Assembly (NCBI GenBank): GCA_027074135.1
Contig: JALTDM010000258.1
Location: 1-18,383, forward strand
Source of the DNA: Bacteroidales bacterium
Lineage (GTDB): Bacteria > Bacteroidota > Bacteroidia > Bacteroidales > JALTDM01
Length of the DNA stretch: 18,383 nt
Direction of reading: 5' to 3'
Below, one piece after another: positions 7,215 through 13,926 of the stretch (positions are counted from its first letter, which is position 1; every line of letters begins with the position of its first letter). The notes under the pieces were generated by a model. The model was not told the origin of the DNA and made no database searches. It worked only from the letters and a program-made list of their open reading frames with translations. Made by a program: the position numbers and the translations under genes.

Positions 7215-7261
7215 TTGTTAAAATGTGATAATTACCTAATGTGAAAATGTGCTAATGATTA
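7207..7261 (+). repeat. AT-rich intergenic repeat array B
   Basis: The sequence after and across the HAD stop codon resembles the array at 3302-3392: TTAATTGTTA at 7211-7220, then units starting AATGTG at 7222, 7238 and 7246. The spacings are 16 and 8 bases, a full and a half period. The shared core is AATGTGNTAATT. The HAD stop (7212-7214) falls in its first unit. The following 7262-7373 is AT-rich with no gene that I can see. Confidence 0.65.
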
Positions 7262-7373
7262 AACGGAAGAATTTAGATGAAACAAAATCTTATTTAGAGC
7301 TTTTAAATTATTAACCCACTGGAATAAGTTTTTAATTTTTTTGTTTGATAACATAATGTATGTCAAAAAAAAC

Positions 7374-7381
7374 TATCTTTG
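7374..7381 (+). promoter_or_regulatory. Putative -7 promoter box (TATCTTTG) of the 7403-9342 operon
   Basis: TATCTTTG is a full match to the Bacteroidota -7 consensus TANNTTTG, 21 bases upstream of the ATG at 7403. A TTTG at 7344-7347 is a possible -33 element, but its 26-base spacer is longer than usual. The box overlaps an in-frame TTG at 7379, which is therefore unlikely to be a start codon. Confidence 0.55.
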
Positions 7382-7402
7382 CAAACAATAAAAAGATTTG
7401 TT

Positions 7403-7966
7403 ATGAACAGCAGAACCATAATTTCGGCAGTTTTATTTATAGTAGTAATTATTTTGGGTTGGATGCTTTACGAAACCATTGCAGAGCCCATCAGATTTCA
7501 AAAGGAAAAAGAAAAAAGATATGCCAAGGTTATTGAAAGGCTGAAAAATATAAGGACTGCGGAAATCACTTACAGAGAAGTTAAAGGACAATATACAGGG
7601 AGTTTTGATACATTGTTGAATTTTCTTAAGCAGGATTCGTTACCACTTATCAAAAAAATCGGTATGATTCCGGATTCTTTGCTTGATTCACTTACAGAAC
7701 AAGAAGCCGTACGAAAAGGGCTTATTGTTCGGGATACTATTTATATTCCTGTTTTAGATTCAATCTTGAAAGGTGTTAAGGTAGATTCTTTGCCTTATGT
7801 GCCATATACGAATGGTGCTAAATTTAAATTAAAAGCCGGTTGGCTAAAGGTATCAGGAACTACTCAACCTGTGTTTGAATGTGAGGATTCTAAACCTTTT
7901 GATCCTGAAGAAGTTTTAAAAGTAGGTTCAATGGATGAAGTGTCAACATCAGGCAACTGGGAGTAG
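7403..7966 (+). CDS. Single-pass membrane protein of unknown function (remotely pseudopilin-like)
   Basis: I do not recognise a named family. The 187-residue protein begins with MNSRT and one strong hydrophobic helix (about residues 5-25). A charged helical stretch rich in Lys, Glu and Arg follows (about 31-60), then KGQYTGSFDTLLNFL. An N-terminal membrane helix running into an amphipathic helix and a GxY-x4-DxL segment recalls type II/IV pseudopilins, but the prepilin peptidase site (G-F-T-L-I-E type) is absent, so processing is not expected. The rest, with repeated DSL and DTIYIPVLDS segments, should lie outside the membrane. The start is the ATG at 7403, because an earlier TTG sits inside the -7 box. 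The DUF3822-like gene follows after 19 bases, suggesting joint expression. Confidence 0.8.
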   Translation: MNSRTIISAVLFIVVIILGWMLYETIAEPIRFQKEKEKRYAKVIERLKNIRTAEITYREVKGQYTGSFDTLLNFLKQDSLPLIKKIGMIPDSLLDSLTEQEAVRKGLIVRDTIYIPVLDSILKGVKVDSLPYVPYTNGAKFKLKAGWLKVSGTTQPVFECEDSKPFDPEEVLKVGSMDEVSTSGNWE

Positions 7967-7985
7967 TATGTTTTCTTAAATTAAG

Positions 7986-8804
7986 ATGACTGTTTTAGAA
8001 GTAAAAGATAAAACTTTTTCAAAGAATAAGATTAAAAATTACCACTTGGTTATAAAGCTGGGTGGTAATTTTTTTTATGTCGTTTTTTACGATTTTACTG
8101 TAGGAAAACTCATTTATTTTTTGAAAACCGATGATAATTTTGAGGTGGAAAAGTATTTGGCAGAAAACGGGAATGTAAAAAAAGCTCACTTGTTACTTGA
8201 TACACGTCGTAATACTGTTTTGCCGTTTTCTTATTTTGAGGAAGGTAAGCTGGACGTTTTGTTTGATTTTGTTTTTGGTACAGGTGAAGCGGAAAAGTCA
8301 AATTTGCAATACGATAAATTGCTGTTTGACTCTATTGTAAATGTGTATGATGCCACTTTTGATGTCCGGGGCAGAGTGAATGTCGTTAGTGAATTTTCGG
8401 TTTATTGTGATGTTGCTGTATATACATACAAGTCGGGTAGTCGCAAGTCTTTTATTTATATTGTGTTGAGGCATGGTTTTTTTTATATGTATGTTATAGA
8501 CGATAATAAACTGCAGGTTGCAAACACTCTGATTTTTAAGAGTATAAATGATGTGTTGTATCATTTGTTTAATGTGATTGACAAATATGTCTTTGACAAA
8601 AATGAGGTGGAAGTTTATCTTGTGCCGGGCAGGGATAAAATTTTTGCAAACAGTTTGGTAGATAAGGCAAAAGAAGGCGGTGTAAAGTTTTTTGTAATGA
8701 GTGAAGTGCCTAAAACTTTTTTGTCTTATAAGTTAAATTCGGTGGATACTGTAGATTTGTATGACTTTTATACTTTTTTGAATATTGAGAATAATAGGCG
8801 GTAA
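7986..8804 (+). CDS. DUF3822-like protein
   Basis: This 272-residue protein has no signal peptide or membrane helix and is likely cytoplasmic. It matches my recollection of the DUF3822 pattern: an N-terminal beta-rich part with TVLPFSYFEEGKLDVLFDFVFG, then a D-x3-NVYDATF segment, then a second beta-rich half with FYMYVIDDNKL and a helix SINDVLYHLFNVIDKY followed by VEVYLVPG. The duplicated beta-sheet then helix arrangement resembles actin-like (ASKHA/PilM-type) folds; this is inference, and I see no certain ATP-binding signature. DUF3822 genes commonly sit beside rsmD in Bacteroidota, as here, where the ends overlap by 20 bases, supporting the call. Function unknown. Phe, Tyr and Asp are notably frequent. 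Confidence 0.75.
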   Translation: MTVLEVKDKTFSKNKIKNYHLVIKLGGNFFYVVFYDFTVGKLIYFLKTDDNFEVEKYLAENGNVKKAHLLLDTRRNTVLPFSYFEEGKLDVLFDFVFGTGEAEKSNLQYDKLLFDSIVNVYDATFDVRGRVNVVSEFSVYCDVAVYTYKSGSRKSFIYIVLRHGFFYMYVIDDNKLQVANTLIFKSINDVLYHLFNVIDKYVFDKNEVEVYLVPGRDKIFANSLVDKAKEGGVKFFVMSEVPKTFLSYKLNSVDTVDLYDFYTFLNIENNRR

Positions 8805-9342
8805 ATATTCGGGTAAAATTATAAAAGATCCAAAAGGGTTTAATAGCCGTATCACTACCGATATGGCAAAGGAGGCTTTGTTCAATATGTTGGACAGCAA
8901 CTTTTATTTTGAGGACTTGACTGTTGTGGATATGTTTGGAGGGTCGGGTAATATTTCATATGAGTTTCTATCCCGTGGAGTGTCGAAATTGTATGTTATT
9001 GAGAAAGATTTCAAGAATTTCCGTTTTATTTCTTCCAATATTAAACAACTTGCATACAAGGATGGTTATAGTTTGATAAAGGGAGATTGTTTCAAAAAGA
9101 TTCCTATACTTGCCGGAGAGGGTGTTAAGGCTGATTTGGTATTTGCAGATCCGCCATTTGCCTCAAAATTCATAGAGACCATACCTGATTTTGTTTTTGA
9201 ATCGGGTATTTTGAAAGATGACGGATGGCTTATTTTGGAGCATGACAAAAGAAACAACTTTTCTAAACATCTACTGTTGAAAGACAAAAGGAAATACGGA
9301 GGAGTGTTGTTTTCTGTTTTTTACAAGTTAGTGGGTTATTAG
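8785..9342 (+). CDS. rsmD: 16S rRNA (guanine966-N2)-methyltransferase RsmD family
   Basis: This 185-residue enzyme has the full RsmD plan: the opening MRIIGGKYSG, the RITTDMAKEALFNML segment (22-36) that corresponds to RPTTDxxREALFN, the S-adenosylmethionine motif VVDMFGGSGNIS (47-58), and the catalytic DPPF (122-125, usually DPPY or DPPF). RsmD methylates N2 of a guanine in helix 31 of 16S rRNA during small-subunit assembly. The start is TTG at 8785: an in-frame TGA ends only three bases before it, and the next in-frame ATG would delete the conserved first 26 residues. It overlaps the DUF3822-like gene by 20 bases, suggesting coupling, and its last four bases overlap the end of holB on the other strand. 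Confidence 0.92.
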   Translation: MRIIGGKYSGKIIKDPKGFNSRITTDMAKEALFNMLDSNFYFEDLTVVDMFGGSGNISYEFLSRGVSKLYVIEKDFKNFRFISSNIKQLAYKDGYSLIKGDCFKKIPILAGEGVKADLVFADPPFASKFIETIPDFVFESGILKDDGWLILEHDKRNNFSKHLLLKDKRKYGGVLFSVFYKLVGY

Positions 9343-10481
9343 TATCTTCTCAAATAAATCCCTATTTTTATGATAGTATTTGTCCATAGTATTTTTTTGT
9401 TGGCGTTTCTTGTTAGGGCATAATATGTGTCATTTAACAAATTGTAAATGTTTTCAATGTTTTTGATCGTAACGAATTTGGAAAACTTTTTTATAAACTC
9501 GGTTTCTTCTTCTGTCAGCAGCGTAAGTTCGGGAAGTTTTGCATTGAAAAGGTAGGCACTTCTAAACATCCGTGTCATATAATTTATAAATGCTTTTTGC
9601 TGTTCAGTTGTCATTTCATCAATGGACAAAACCAAATCATTTATTTTGAGAAAATCAGCTATATAGGCATTACGGGTAAGGTTCACAAACATGTTGAAAA
9701 ACTCAAGTGTTTCATTTCTGGAATAAAGTTCCGCAAGTTGTTTTGCGTAAATAACATTCCCGTCGGCAAGTTTGGAGATGTTTATTTGTTGCCATTCTTT
9801 TAATCCGGGATATTTTTGTTGTACCCATTCCAGGATTTTTGTTGTTTTTACTCCGCTGAATTTTACGAGTTGGGTTCTGGAAATAATTGTAGGCAAAATA
9901 ATATCGGGAAGTTCGGTTGTAAGGATAAAATATGTGTTTGGTTGAGGCTCTTCGAGGATTTTAAGAATTTTGTTTGCGGCTACCGTGTTCATTTTGTCGG
10001 CTTGCCATATTATGATTATCCTGTTTTCCGATTCGAATGATTTTACCGATAATCGTCTGATTATTTCTTCGCTGTCATCTTTGAAGATAGAGGCTTGTTT
10101 GTTAGTTTGTCCTCCAGAAATTTTTTCTAACCATTCTGAAAGGGAAAAATATGGAGAAGCACTAAGCATTCCCTGCCATTCTTGTATGTAATTGTTGCTG
10201 TAATGCTGTTTGTGTTTGCTGCTGCTTATTGTGGGATATATAAAAATTAAGTCTGGATGGTTAAATGACTCAATTTTGCGGCAGTTGTTGCACACTCCGC
10301 AAGGTTCGCCGTTTCGCGGATTTGAGCAATTCAGGTATTGGGCAAAAGCTAAGGCCATAGCCAATTTGCCTGAGCCTTGTGGTCCTGCAAACATCATTGC
10401 ATGACTGACTTTTTTTTGTTCAACTATTGTTCTCAGGTGTTCTTTTATATGTTCCTGACCTACGATGTCTGAGAATCTCAT
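9339..10481 (-). CDS. holB: DNA polymerase III delta-prime subunit (HolB/DnaX-like AAA+ clamp-loader protein)
   Basis: This 380-residue cytoplasmic protein opens with FSDIVGQEHIKEHL, the usual clamp-loader start. It has a degenerate P-loop GPQGSGKLA (33-41), a four-cysteine zinc site (Cys52, Cys61, Cys64, Cys67 in the CGVCNNC region), the Walker B position IIIIWQADKMN (about 155-165) without a clear DE pair, the helix KILKILEEP (171-179), and the SRT motif (201-203) that donates the arginine finger. The lack of a full Walker B fits delta-prime, which loads the sliding clamp with delta and tau/gamma without hydrolysing ATP itself. DnaX is the main alternative, but the short length and the absence of its C-terminal domains favour HolB. 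It starts 4 bases after the START-domain gene and converges on rsmD with overlapping stops. Confidence 0.9.
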   Translation of the reverse strand: MRFSDIVGQEHIKEHLRTIVEQKKVSHAMMFAGPQGSGKLAMALAFAQYLNCSNPRNGEPCGVCNNCRKIESFNHPDLIFIYPTISSSKHKQHYSNNYIQEWQGMLSASPYFSLSEWLEKISGGQTNKQASIFKDDSEEIIRRLSVKSFESENRIIIIWQADKMNTVAANKILKILEEPQPNTYFILTTELPDIILPTIISRTQLVKFSGVKTTKILEWVQQKYPGLKEWQQINISKLADGNVIYAKQLAELYSRNETLEFFNMFVNLTRNAYIADFLKINDLVLSIDEMTTEQQKAFINYMTRMFRSAYLFNAKLPELTLLTEEETEFIKKFSKFVTIKNIENIYNLLNDTYYALTRNANKKILWTNTIIKIGIYLRRY

Positions 10482-10485
10482 TTTT

Positions 10486-11079
10486 TTAGCCTTCGAACTT
10501 TTTCCTTAATGCTTCTAATGTGTTGTATGGCCCGTCAACCAAAAACATATTTACTATCCAAGTAGGTAAATTGCCTGCAGGATCGGAATAGAATTGATAA
10601 ATTACTTTAGTCTTTCTCTTTTCAGACTTTAGTAACCAGTATCCGTAAGCTTTTTTTATTCTTACAAAATCTTCTTGTTCGGGATATTTATTGTTAACTG
10701 AAGTAACTTCTATTTTGTAACCACCATCTTTAAGTTTTTTTATTACATTTTTTAAAACCATATCCCTGTCAGTTACACCTATTGGCATCCCAAGTTGTAT
10801 ATAAACTATATATATATTTGGATCCGGATGTCTTAATAATTTGGAATAATCAACTTTATCTATCCAATCTTTAAAATCATTAGCATCGTTTATAATTTTC
10901 AATAGTCTTTCGGGTGAAGCATTTATGTATGTATAAGCTTTGAATTCTTTGACATTTGATCCTTTTACAGGTCTGGTATATACTTTGATGCCTTTACTGT
11001 CTTTTTCAAGTTCCCACTTTTCTTGTCCTATGGAAACGAATGAAATAAATGCAAAAATGATAAACAAAAACTTTTTCAT
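10486..11079 (-). CDS. Exported START/SRPBCC-domain protein
   Basis: This 197-residue protein has a signal peptide (MKKFLFIIFAFISFVSIGQ, then EKWELEKD) and a START-like lipid-binding domain. Matching features are the GIKVYTRPVKGSNVKEFKAYT strand pair, the S-P-E-R-L-L helix, the D-W-I-D-K helix end, and the later SDPAGNLPTWIVNMFLVDGPYNTLEALRKKF, whose final amphipathic helix closes the lipid pocket. Members bind sterols, phospholipids or other hydrophobic ligands; being exported, it may carry a lipid in the periplasm, but the ligand is unknown. The ATG at 11079 is preferred; another ATG at 11088 would add only MFY. The TACCTTTG box at 11104-11111 precedes it. The holB gene follows after 4 bases, so they are likely co-transcribed despite unrelated roles. 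Confidence 0.88.
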   Translation of the reverse strand: MKKFLFIIFAFISFVSIGQEKWELEKDSKGIKVYTRPVKGSNVKEFKAYTYINASPERLLKIINDANDFKDWIDKVDYSKLLRHPDPNIYIVYIQLGMPIGVTDRDMVLKNVIKKLKDGGYKIEVTSVNNKYPEQEDFVRIKKAYGYWLLKSEKRKTKVIYQFYSDPAGNLPTWIVNMFLVDGPYNTLEALRKKFEG

Positions 11080-11103
11080 ATAAAACATGTTTGGATTCTT
11101 TTA

Positions 11104-11111
11104 CAAAGGTA
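11104..11111 (-). promoter_or_regulatory. Putative -7 promoter box (TACCTTTG) of the START-domain gene and holB
   Basis: The minus strand reads TACCTTTG, a full match to TANNTTTG, 24 bases upstream of the ATG at 11079. No TTG is seen at the normal -33 distance. Confidence 0.5.
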
Positions 11112-11154
11112 ATAAAAATGATGAATCTTCATAAAATGTGTAGGAGTAAATAAA

Positions 11155-11182
11155 AAAGGGACACCCGTTTGAGTGTCCCTTT
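11155..11182 (-). terminator. Rho-independent terminator of the T9SS surface-protein gene
   Basis: A perfect 10-bp stem (AAAGGGACAC read on the minus strand, pairing with GTGTCCCTTT) encloses an 8-base loop and is followed by a T-run (CCCTTTTTTATTT) on the minus strand. It begins 18 bases after the stop of the gene at 11201-13795 and lies before the promoter of the next minus-strand gene, isolating the two units. Confidence 0.85.
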
Positions 11183-11200
11183 GACTGCTTTGTTTTTATC

Positions 11201-13795
11201 TTAATATTTTACTAGCAATGTTCCTTTATAAACATCATCACCTAATTTAACAATATAAAGGTATTCTCCGAAAGGTACCTTCTTACCATTATATGTTCCA
11301 TCCCATTGGTTTTTGGGGTCGAGATAATCATATCCATTTCCATGAAACTCAAATAATTGATCTCCCCATCTGTTGTAAATTTCTATTGTAACGTCATCAT
11401 AAGTTCCTATATTAAGTATTCTCCAAGTGTCGTTTTGTCCATCACCGTTAGGTGTAATAACTGTAGGTATTAAAAGCTTCATATCTATATCTACGGTATC
11501 ATAAACTGTACACCCGTTATTATCTGTTACTGTTACAATATAAGTTCCACCCATTGATACCGTTATATCTTCGTTCGTTTCTCCCGAATTCCACAGATAT
11601 GTATAAGGTGAAGTACCTCCCGAAACTGTTAAATCAATATTAAATTCATATCCGTTTGGTTGTGTTACGGTATCTTCAACTATCAGTGGTTCTAAGCCAT
11701 TGTAATCAACACTAACGGAAATGGTTGTGTCACAACCGTTATTATCTGTGACAGTTACAGTGTATTCTCCTGCTGTAACTTGAATTGTGCTGTCACTTGC
11801 TCCTATGTTCCATGAGTATGTATATGGAGGCATTCCTCCTGATGTTTGCAATGCAATTGTAGCACTATCGCCATAGCAAAGAGGATCAGTTGTATTTTCA
11901 CTTATTCTTATAGGTGTAGGTTCAGAAACAATTGCTTGTGCAGAATCCGTACACCCGTTGTTATCCATTACCGTAACGCTGTAAGCTCCTGGTTGAAGTC
12001 CTGTTATCATGCTGCTTGTACTTCCGGTATTCCATTGATAAGCATATGGTGATGTTCCACCAGTCACATTTGTCATAACTTCTCCATCAGCAGAACCGTA
12101 ACAACTAACATTATTTGCAGAAATTTCAATATTTATTTGTTCCGGTTGATTTATTTTTACGCTGTCTTCTCCGGTACAGCCGTTTATGTCTGTTGCTGTT
12201 ACATAATACCATCCGGCAGCAAGGTTATCGGCTATATTTGATGTTGAACCATTGTTCCATTGATAACTGTATGGAGAAGCACCTCCTGATGCTTCTACTT
12301 CAGCATGTCCATTGTTTAATCCGTAACATGTTACATCGGTTACGTTACTAAATGTAAGTGTTATATTTGCCATTAAATTTGGAACTTCAATTGTGTCGCT
12401 TGCTGTACATCCTACGGAATCTGTTACTGTTACAATATATGTTCCCGGTTGAGCATCGTTAATATCTTCACTTGTGGCTCCGGTATTCCATGAATAAGTA
12501 TAAGGGCTAATACCACCGGAAACTGTTAAATCTATTGAACCGGAACTAGTACATGTTGGTGTGTCAACCACTATTGATAGAGAAATTGGTGAAGATATAA
12601 TTATATTTATTGAGTCTGATGTTGTACATCCCATATCATCCGTTACTGTTACAGAATAAGTCCCACTGGTTGTGATAACAATTGCTGTGTCAGTTGATCC
12701 TGTTGACCATTGGTATGAAACATAATTACCGGGATAAAGAGTTAATGAAGAACCTGCACATAAAGTAGTATCCGGTCCTAGGTCAACATTAACACAGCCA
12801 AGTTTACCTATGCCGAATTCGGAAAAATGTGAGTACCCTTGTCGTAATGCATAACCATCTGCAACGAGACGACCATCACCGTTGTTTGGGCTAAGACCTG
12901 GATTCCCAATACCGCAAGGAGCACATGTCCAATCTGCAGCAGTAGTAGAGCCTTCAGGACGGCTTAATATAGCAAATTTATTATCTGAAAGTCCGGCAAT
13001 ATTATCGATATAAAGCCTCAAATCGTAACTTCCGTTTGTAGGTTCTGCATCAGGGTTGATATGCCAAACACCTTCATGTGCCATTTCATAGTATTGTGTA
13101 CCGAGTTCTGTTGCTACCAAATCGGCATCATTACTGTTTGTCAAGTCGTCAAAATTTACATCTACATAGTTTGTGCCGGTCAAAGTATTTGGCTTTAATG
13201 CTGCAAGGTGGTAATCTGTTGAAGCTAAAGATTTTCCCACGGGAAAGAAATAAAAGTCTGTTTGGTTACCATCTATATACCTTCTGAGGTTACCGTAAAC
13301 AAAATTATTATTGTTGTAACCTTCTATGCTGTTTAAAGCGGTATTGGTAATTACCAAATAATTATTATTGGTTGCAACTTTGTTGTTGTTTGAGAAAGTG
13401 AGTTTGTTTGTTACAATATGATTATTGTCTAATAGAGAAAGAGCCGTATCGGAACCGGAGTTTGCCAAATACAAGTTTTCTACGGCAACGGTATTACCTT
13501 GAAAATGCTGAACACCATTACCATCTAATATTACATTTCCTGATGTGTTGGAAACATCAAAAACGGAGTCTGTTGATGAATTAACAATATTACTGCTGAC
13601 AAAGATGTTTCCGTCATTGTAAATTCTTCCGGCAGTATTGTTGTTGTTTTCGTTTATTATGGTACCGTTAACTTTAACATTTGTGGATTGATTAACTTTA
13701 ATAAAGATACCTTTGTTTTTCAAATAGACATTTTGGGAAAACCCCCAATTTGTCAGTAAAACAAACAATGTCAAAATGAAATATTTTTTTCTCAT
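11201..13795 (-). CDS. SprB-repeat surface protein with T9SS type B (gliding-associated) C-terminal domain
   Basis: The 864-residue protein has a signal peptide (about residues 1-21, ending GFSQ), an Asn-rich beta-strand-rich N-terminal region (about 22-330) with a CAPC pair at 291-294, then six Ig-like repeats (338-769), and a type B T9SS sorting domain (about 776-863) with ITPNGDGQNDTW, IEIYNRWGDQLFEF and VPFGEYLYIVKL. Repeats two to six are SprB-like: TC/CYG start, SGGxSPYxYxWNxG, and GxYxVTVTDxNGC end. The sorting domain sends proteins through the type IX secretion pore after Sec export, so it is likely a cell-surface or secreted adhesin-like protein; gliding itself is not implied. No PorP/SprF-type partner lies in the window, though such genes often neighbour type B substrates. 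A strong terminator follows, so it is probably monocistronic. Confidence 0.93.
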   Translation of the reverse strand: MRKKYFILTLFVLLTNWGFSQNVYLKNKGIFIKVNQSTNVKVNGTIINENNNNTAGRIYNDGNIFVSSNIVNSSTDSVFDVSNTSGNVILDGNGVQHFQGNTVAVENLYLANSGSDTALSLLDNNHIVTNKLTFSNNNKVATNNNYLVITNTALNSIEGYNNNNFVYGNLRRYIDGNQTDFYFFPVGKSLASTDYHLAALKPNTLTGTNYVDVNFDDLTNSNDADLVATELGTQYYEMAHEGVWHINPDAEPTNGSYDLRLYIDNIAGLSDNKFAILSRPEGSTTAADWTCAPCGIGNPGLSPNNGDGRLVADGYALRQGYSHFSEFGIGKLGCVNVDLGPDTTLCAGSSLTLYPGNYVSYQWSTGSTDTAIVITTSGTYSVTVTDDMGCTTSDSINIIISSPISLSIVVDTPTCTSSGSIDLTVSGGISPYTYSWNTGATSEDINDAQPGTYIVTVTDSVGCTASDTIEVPNLMANITLTFSNVTDVTCYGLNNGHAEVEASGGASPYSYQWNNGSTSNIADNLAAGWYYVTATDINGCTGEDSVKINQPEQINIEISANNVSCYGSADGEVMTNVTGGTSPYAYQWNTGSTSSMITGLQPGAYSVTVMDNNGCTDSAQAIVSEPTPIRISENTTDPLCYGDSATIALQTSGGMPPYTYSWNIGASDSTIQVTAGEYTVTVTDNNGCDTTISVSVDYNGLEPLIVEDTVTQPNGYEFNIDLTVSGGTSPYTYLWNSGETNEDITVSMGGTYIVTVTDNNGCTVYDTVDIDMKLLIPTVITPNGDGQNDTWRILNIGTYDDVTIEIYNRWGDQLFEFHGNGYDYLDPKNQWDGTYNGKKVPFGEYLYIVKLGDDVYKGTLLVKY
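11489..12784 (-). repeat. Six tandem Ig-like/SprB-like domain repeats within the T9SS protein
   Basis: Residues 338-769 of the surface protein contain six units of about 65-75 residues. In repeats two to five the first conserved cysteine falls at 415, 490, 565 and 640, exactly 75 residues apart. The closing GC cysteine falls at 390, 463, 540, 615, 688 and 762 over all six. Repeat one (338-399) is more like a generic Ig/PKD-type unit. Repeat six (706-769) lacks the first cysteine. Confidence 0.88.
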
Positions 13796-13828
13796 AGCTT
13801 AAATTTTAAACGACATAAGTTTTCTTTG

Positions 13829-13856
13829 CAAATATAAAAAAAAAATAATTCACAAA
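13829..13856 (-). promoter_or_regulatory. Putative Bacteroidota promoter (TTTG-N16-TATATTTG) of the T9SS surface-protein gene
   Basis: On the minus strand TTTG (13856-13853) is followed after 16 bases by TATATTTG (13836-13829), which fits the TTTG / TANNTTTG promoter with a spacer slightly shorter than usual. The -7 box is 33 bases upstream of the ATG at 13795. Confidence 0.55.
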
Positions 13857-13892
13857 GAAAAAAATATACGTTAACAAATAATTTTTTTATGG

Positions 13893-13904
13893 TTTGGTAC
13901 CAAA
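13893..13904. other. 12-bp perfect palindrome between two surface-protein genes
   Basis: TTTGGTACCAAA is a perfect palindrome. It sits 22 bases past the stop of the 13927-14706 gene and about 57 bases upstream of the next gene's -7 box. It could form a short hairpin or bind a dimeric regulator, but a chance palindrome in AT-rich DNA cannot be excluded. The surrounding 131-bp gap shows only this and the promoter. Confidence 0.25.
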
Positions 13905-13926
13905 TTTATGAATTGATACATGGGGT

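Noticed and set aside
7379..7402. Upstream in-frame TTG start giving eight extra residues for the 7403 gene
   Set aside because: The TTG overlaps the TATCTTTG -7 box, so it would lie at or upstream of the transcription start; the ATG at 7403 precedes the membrane helix directly.
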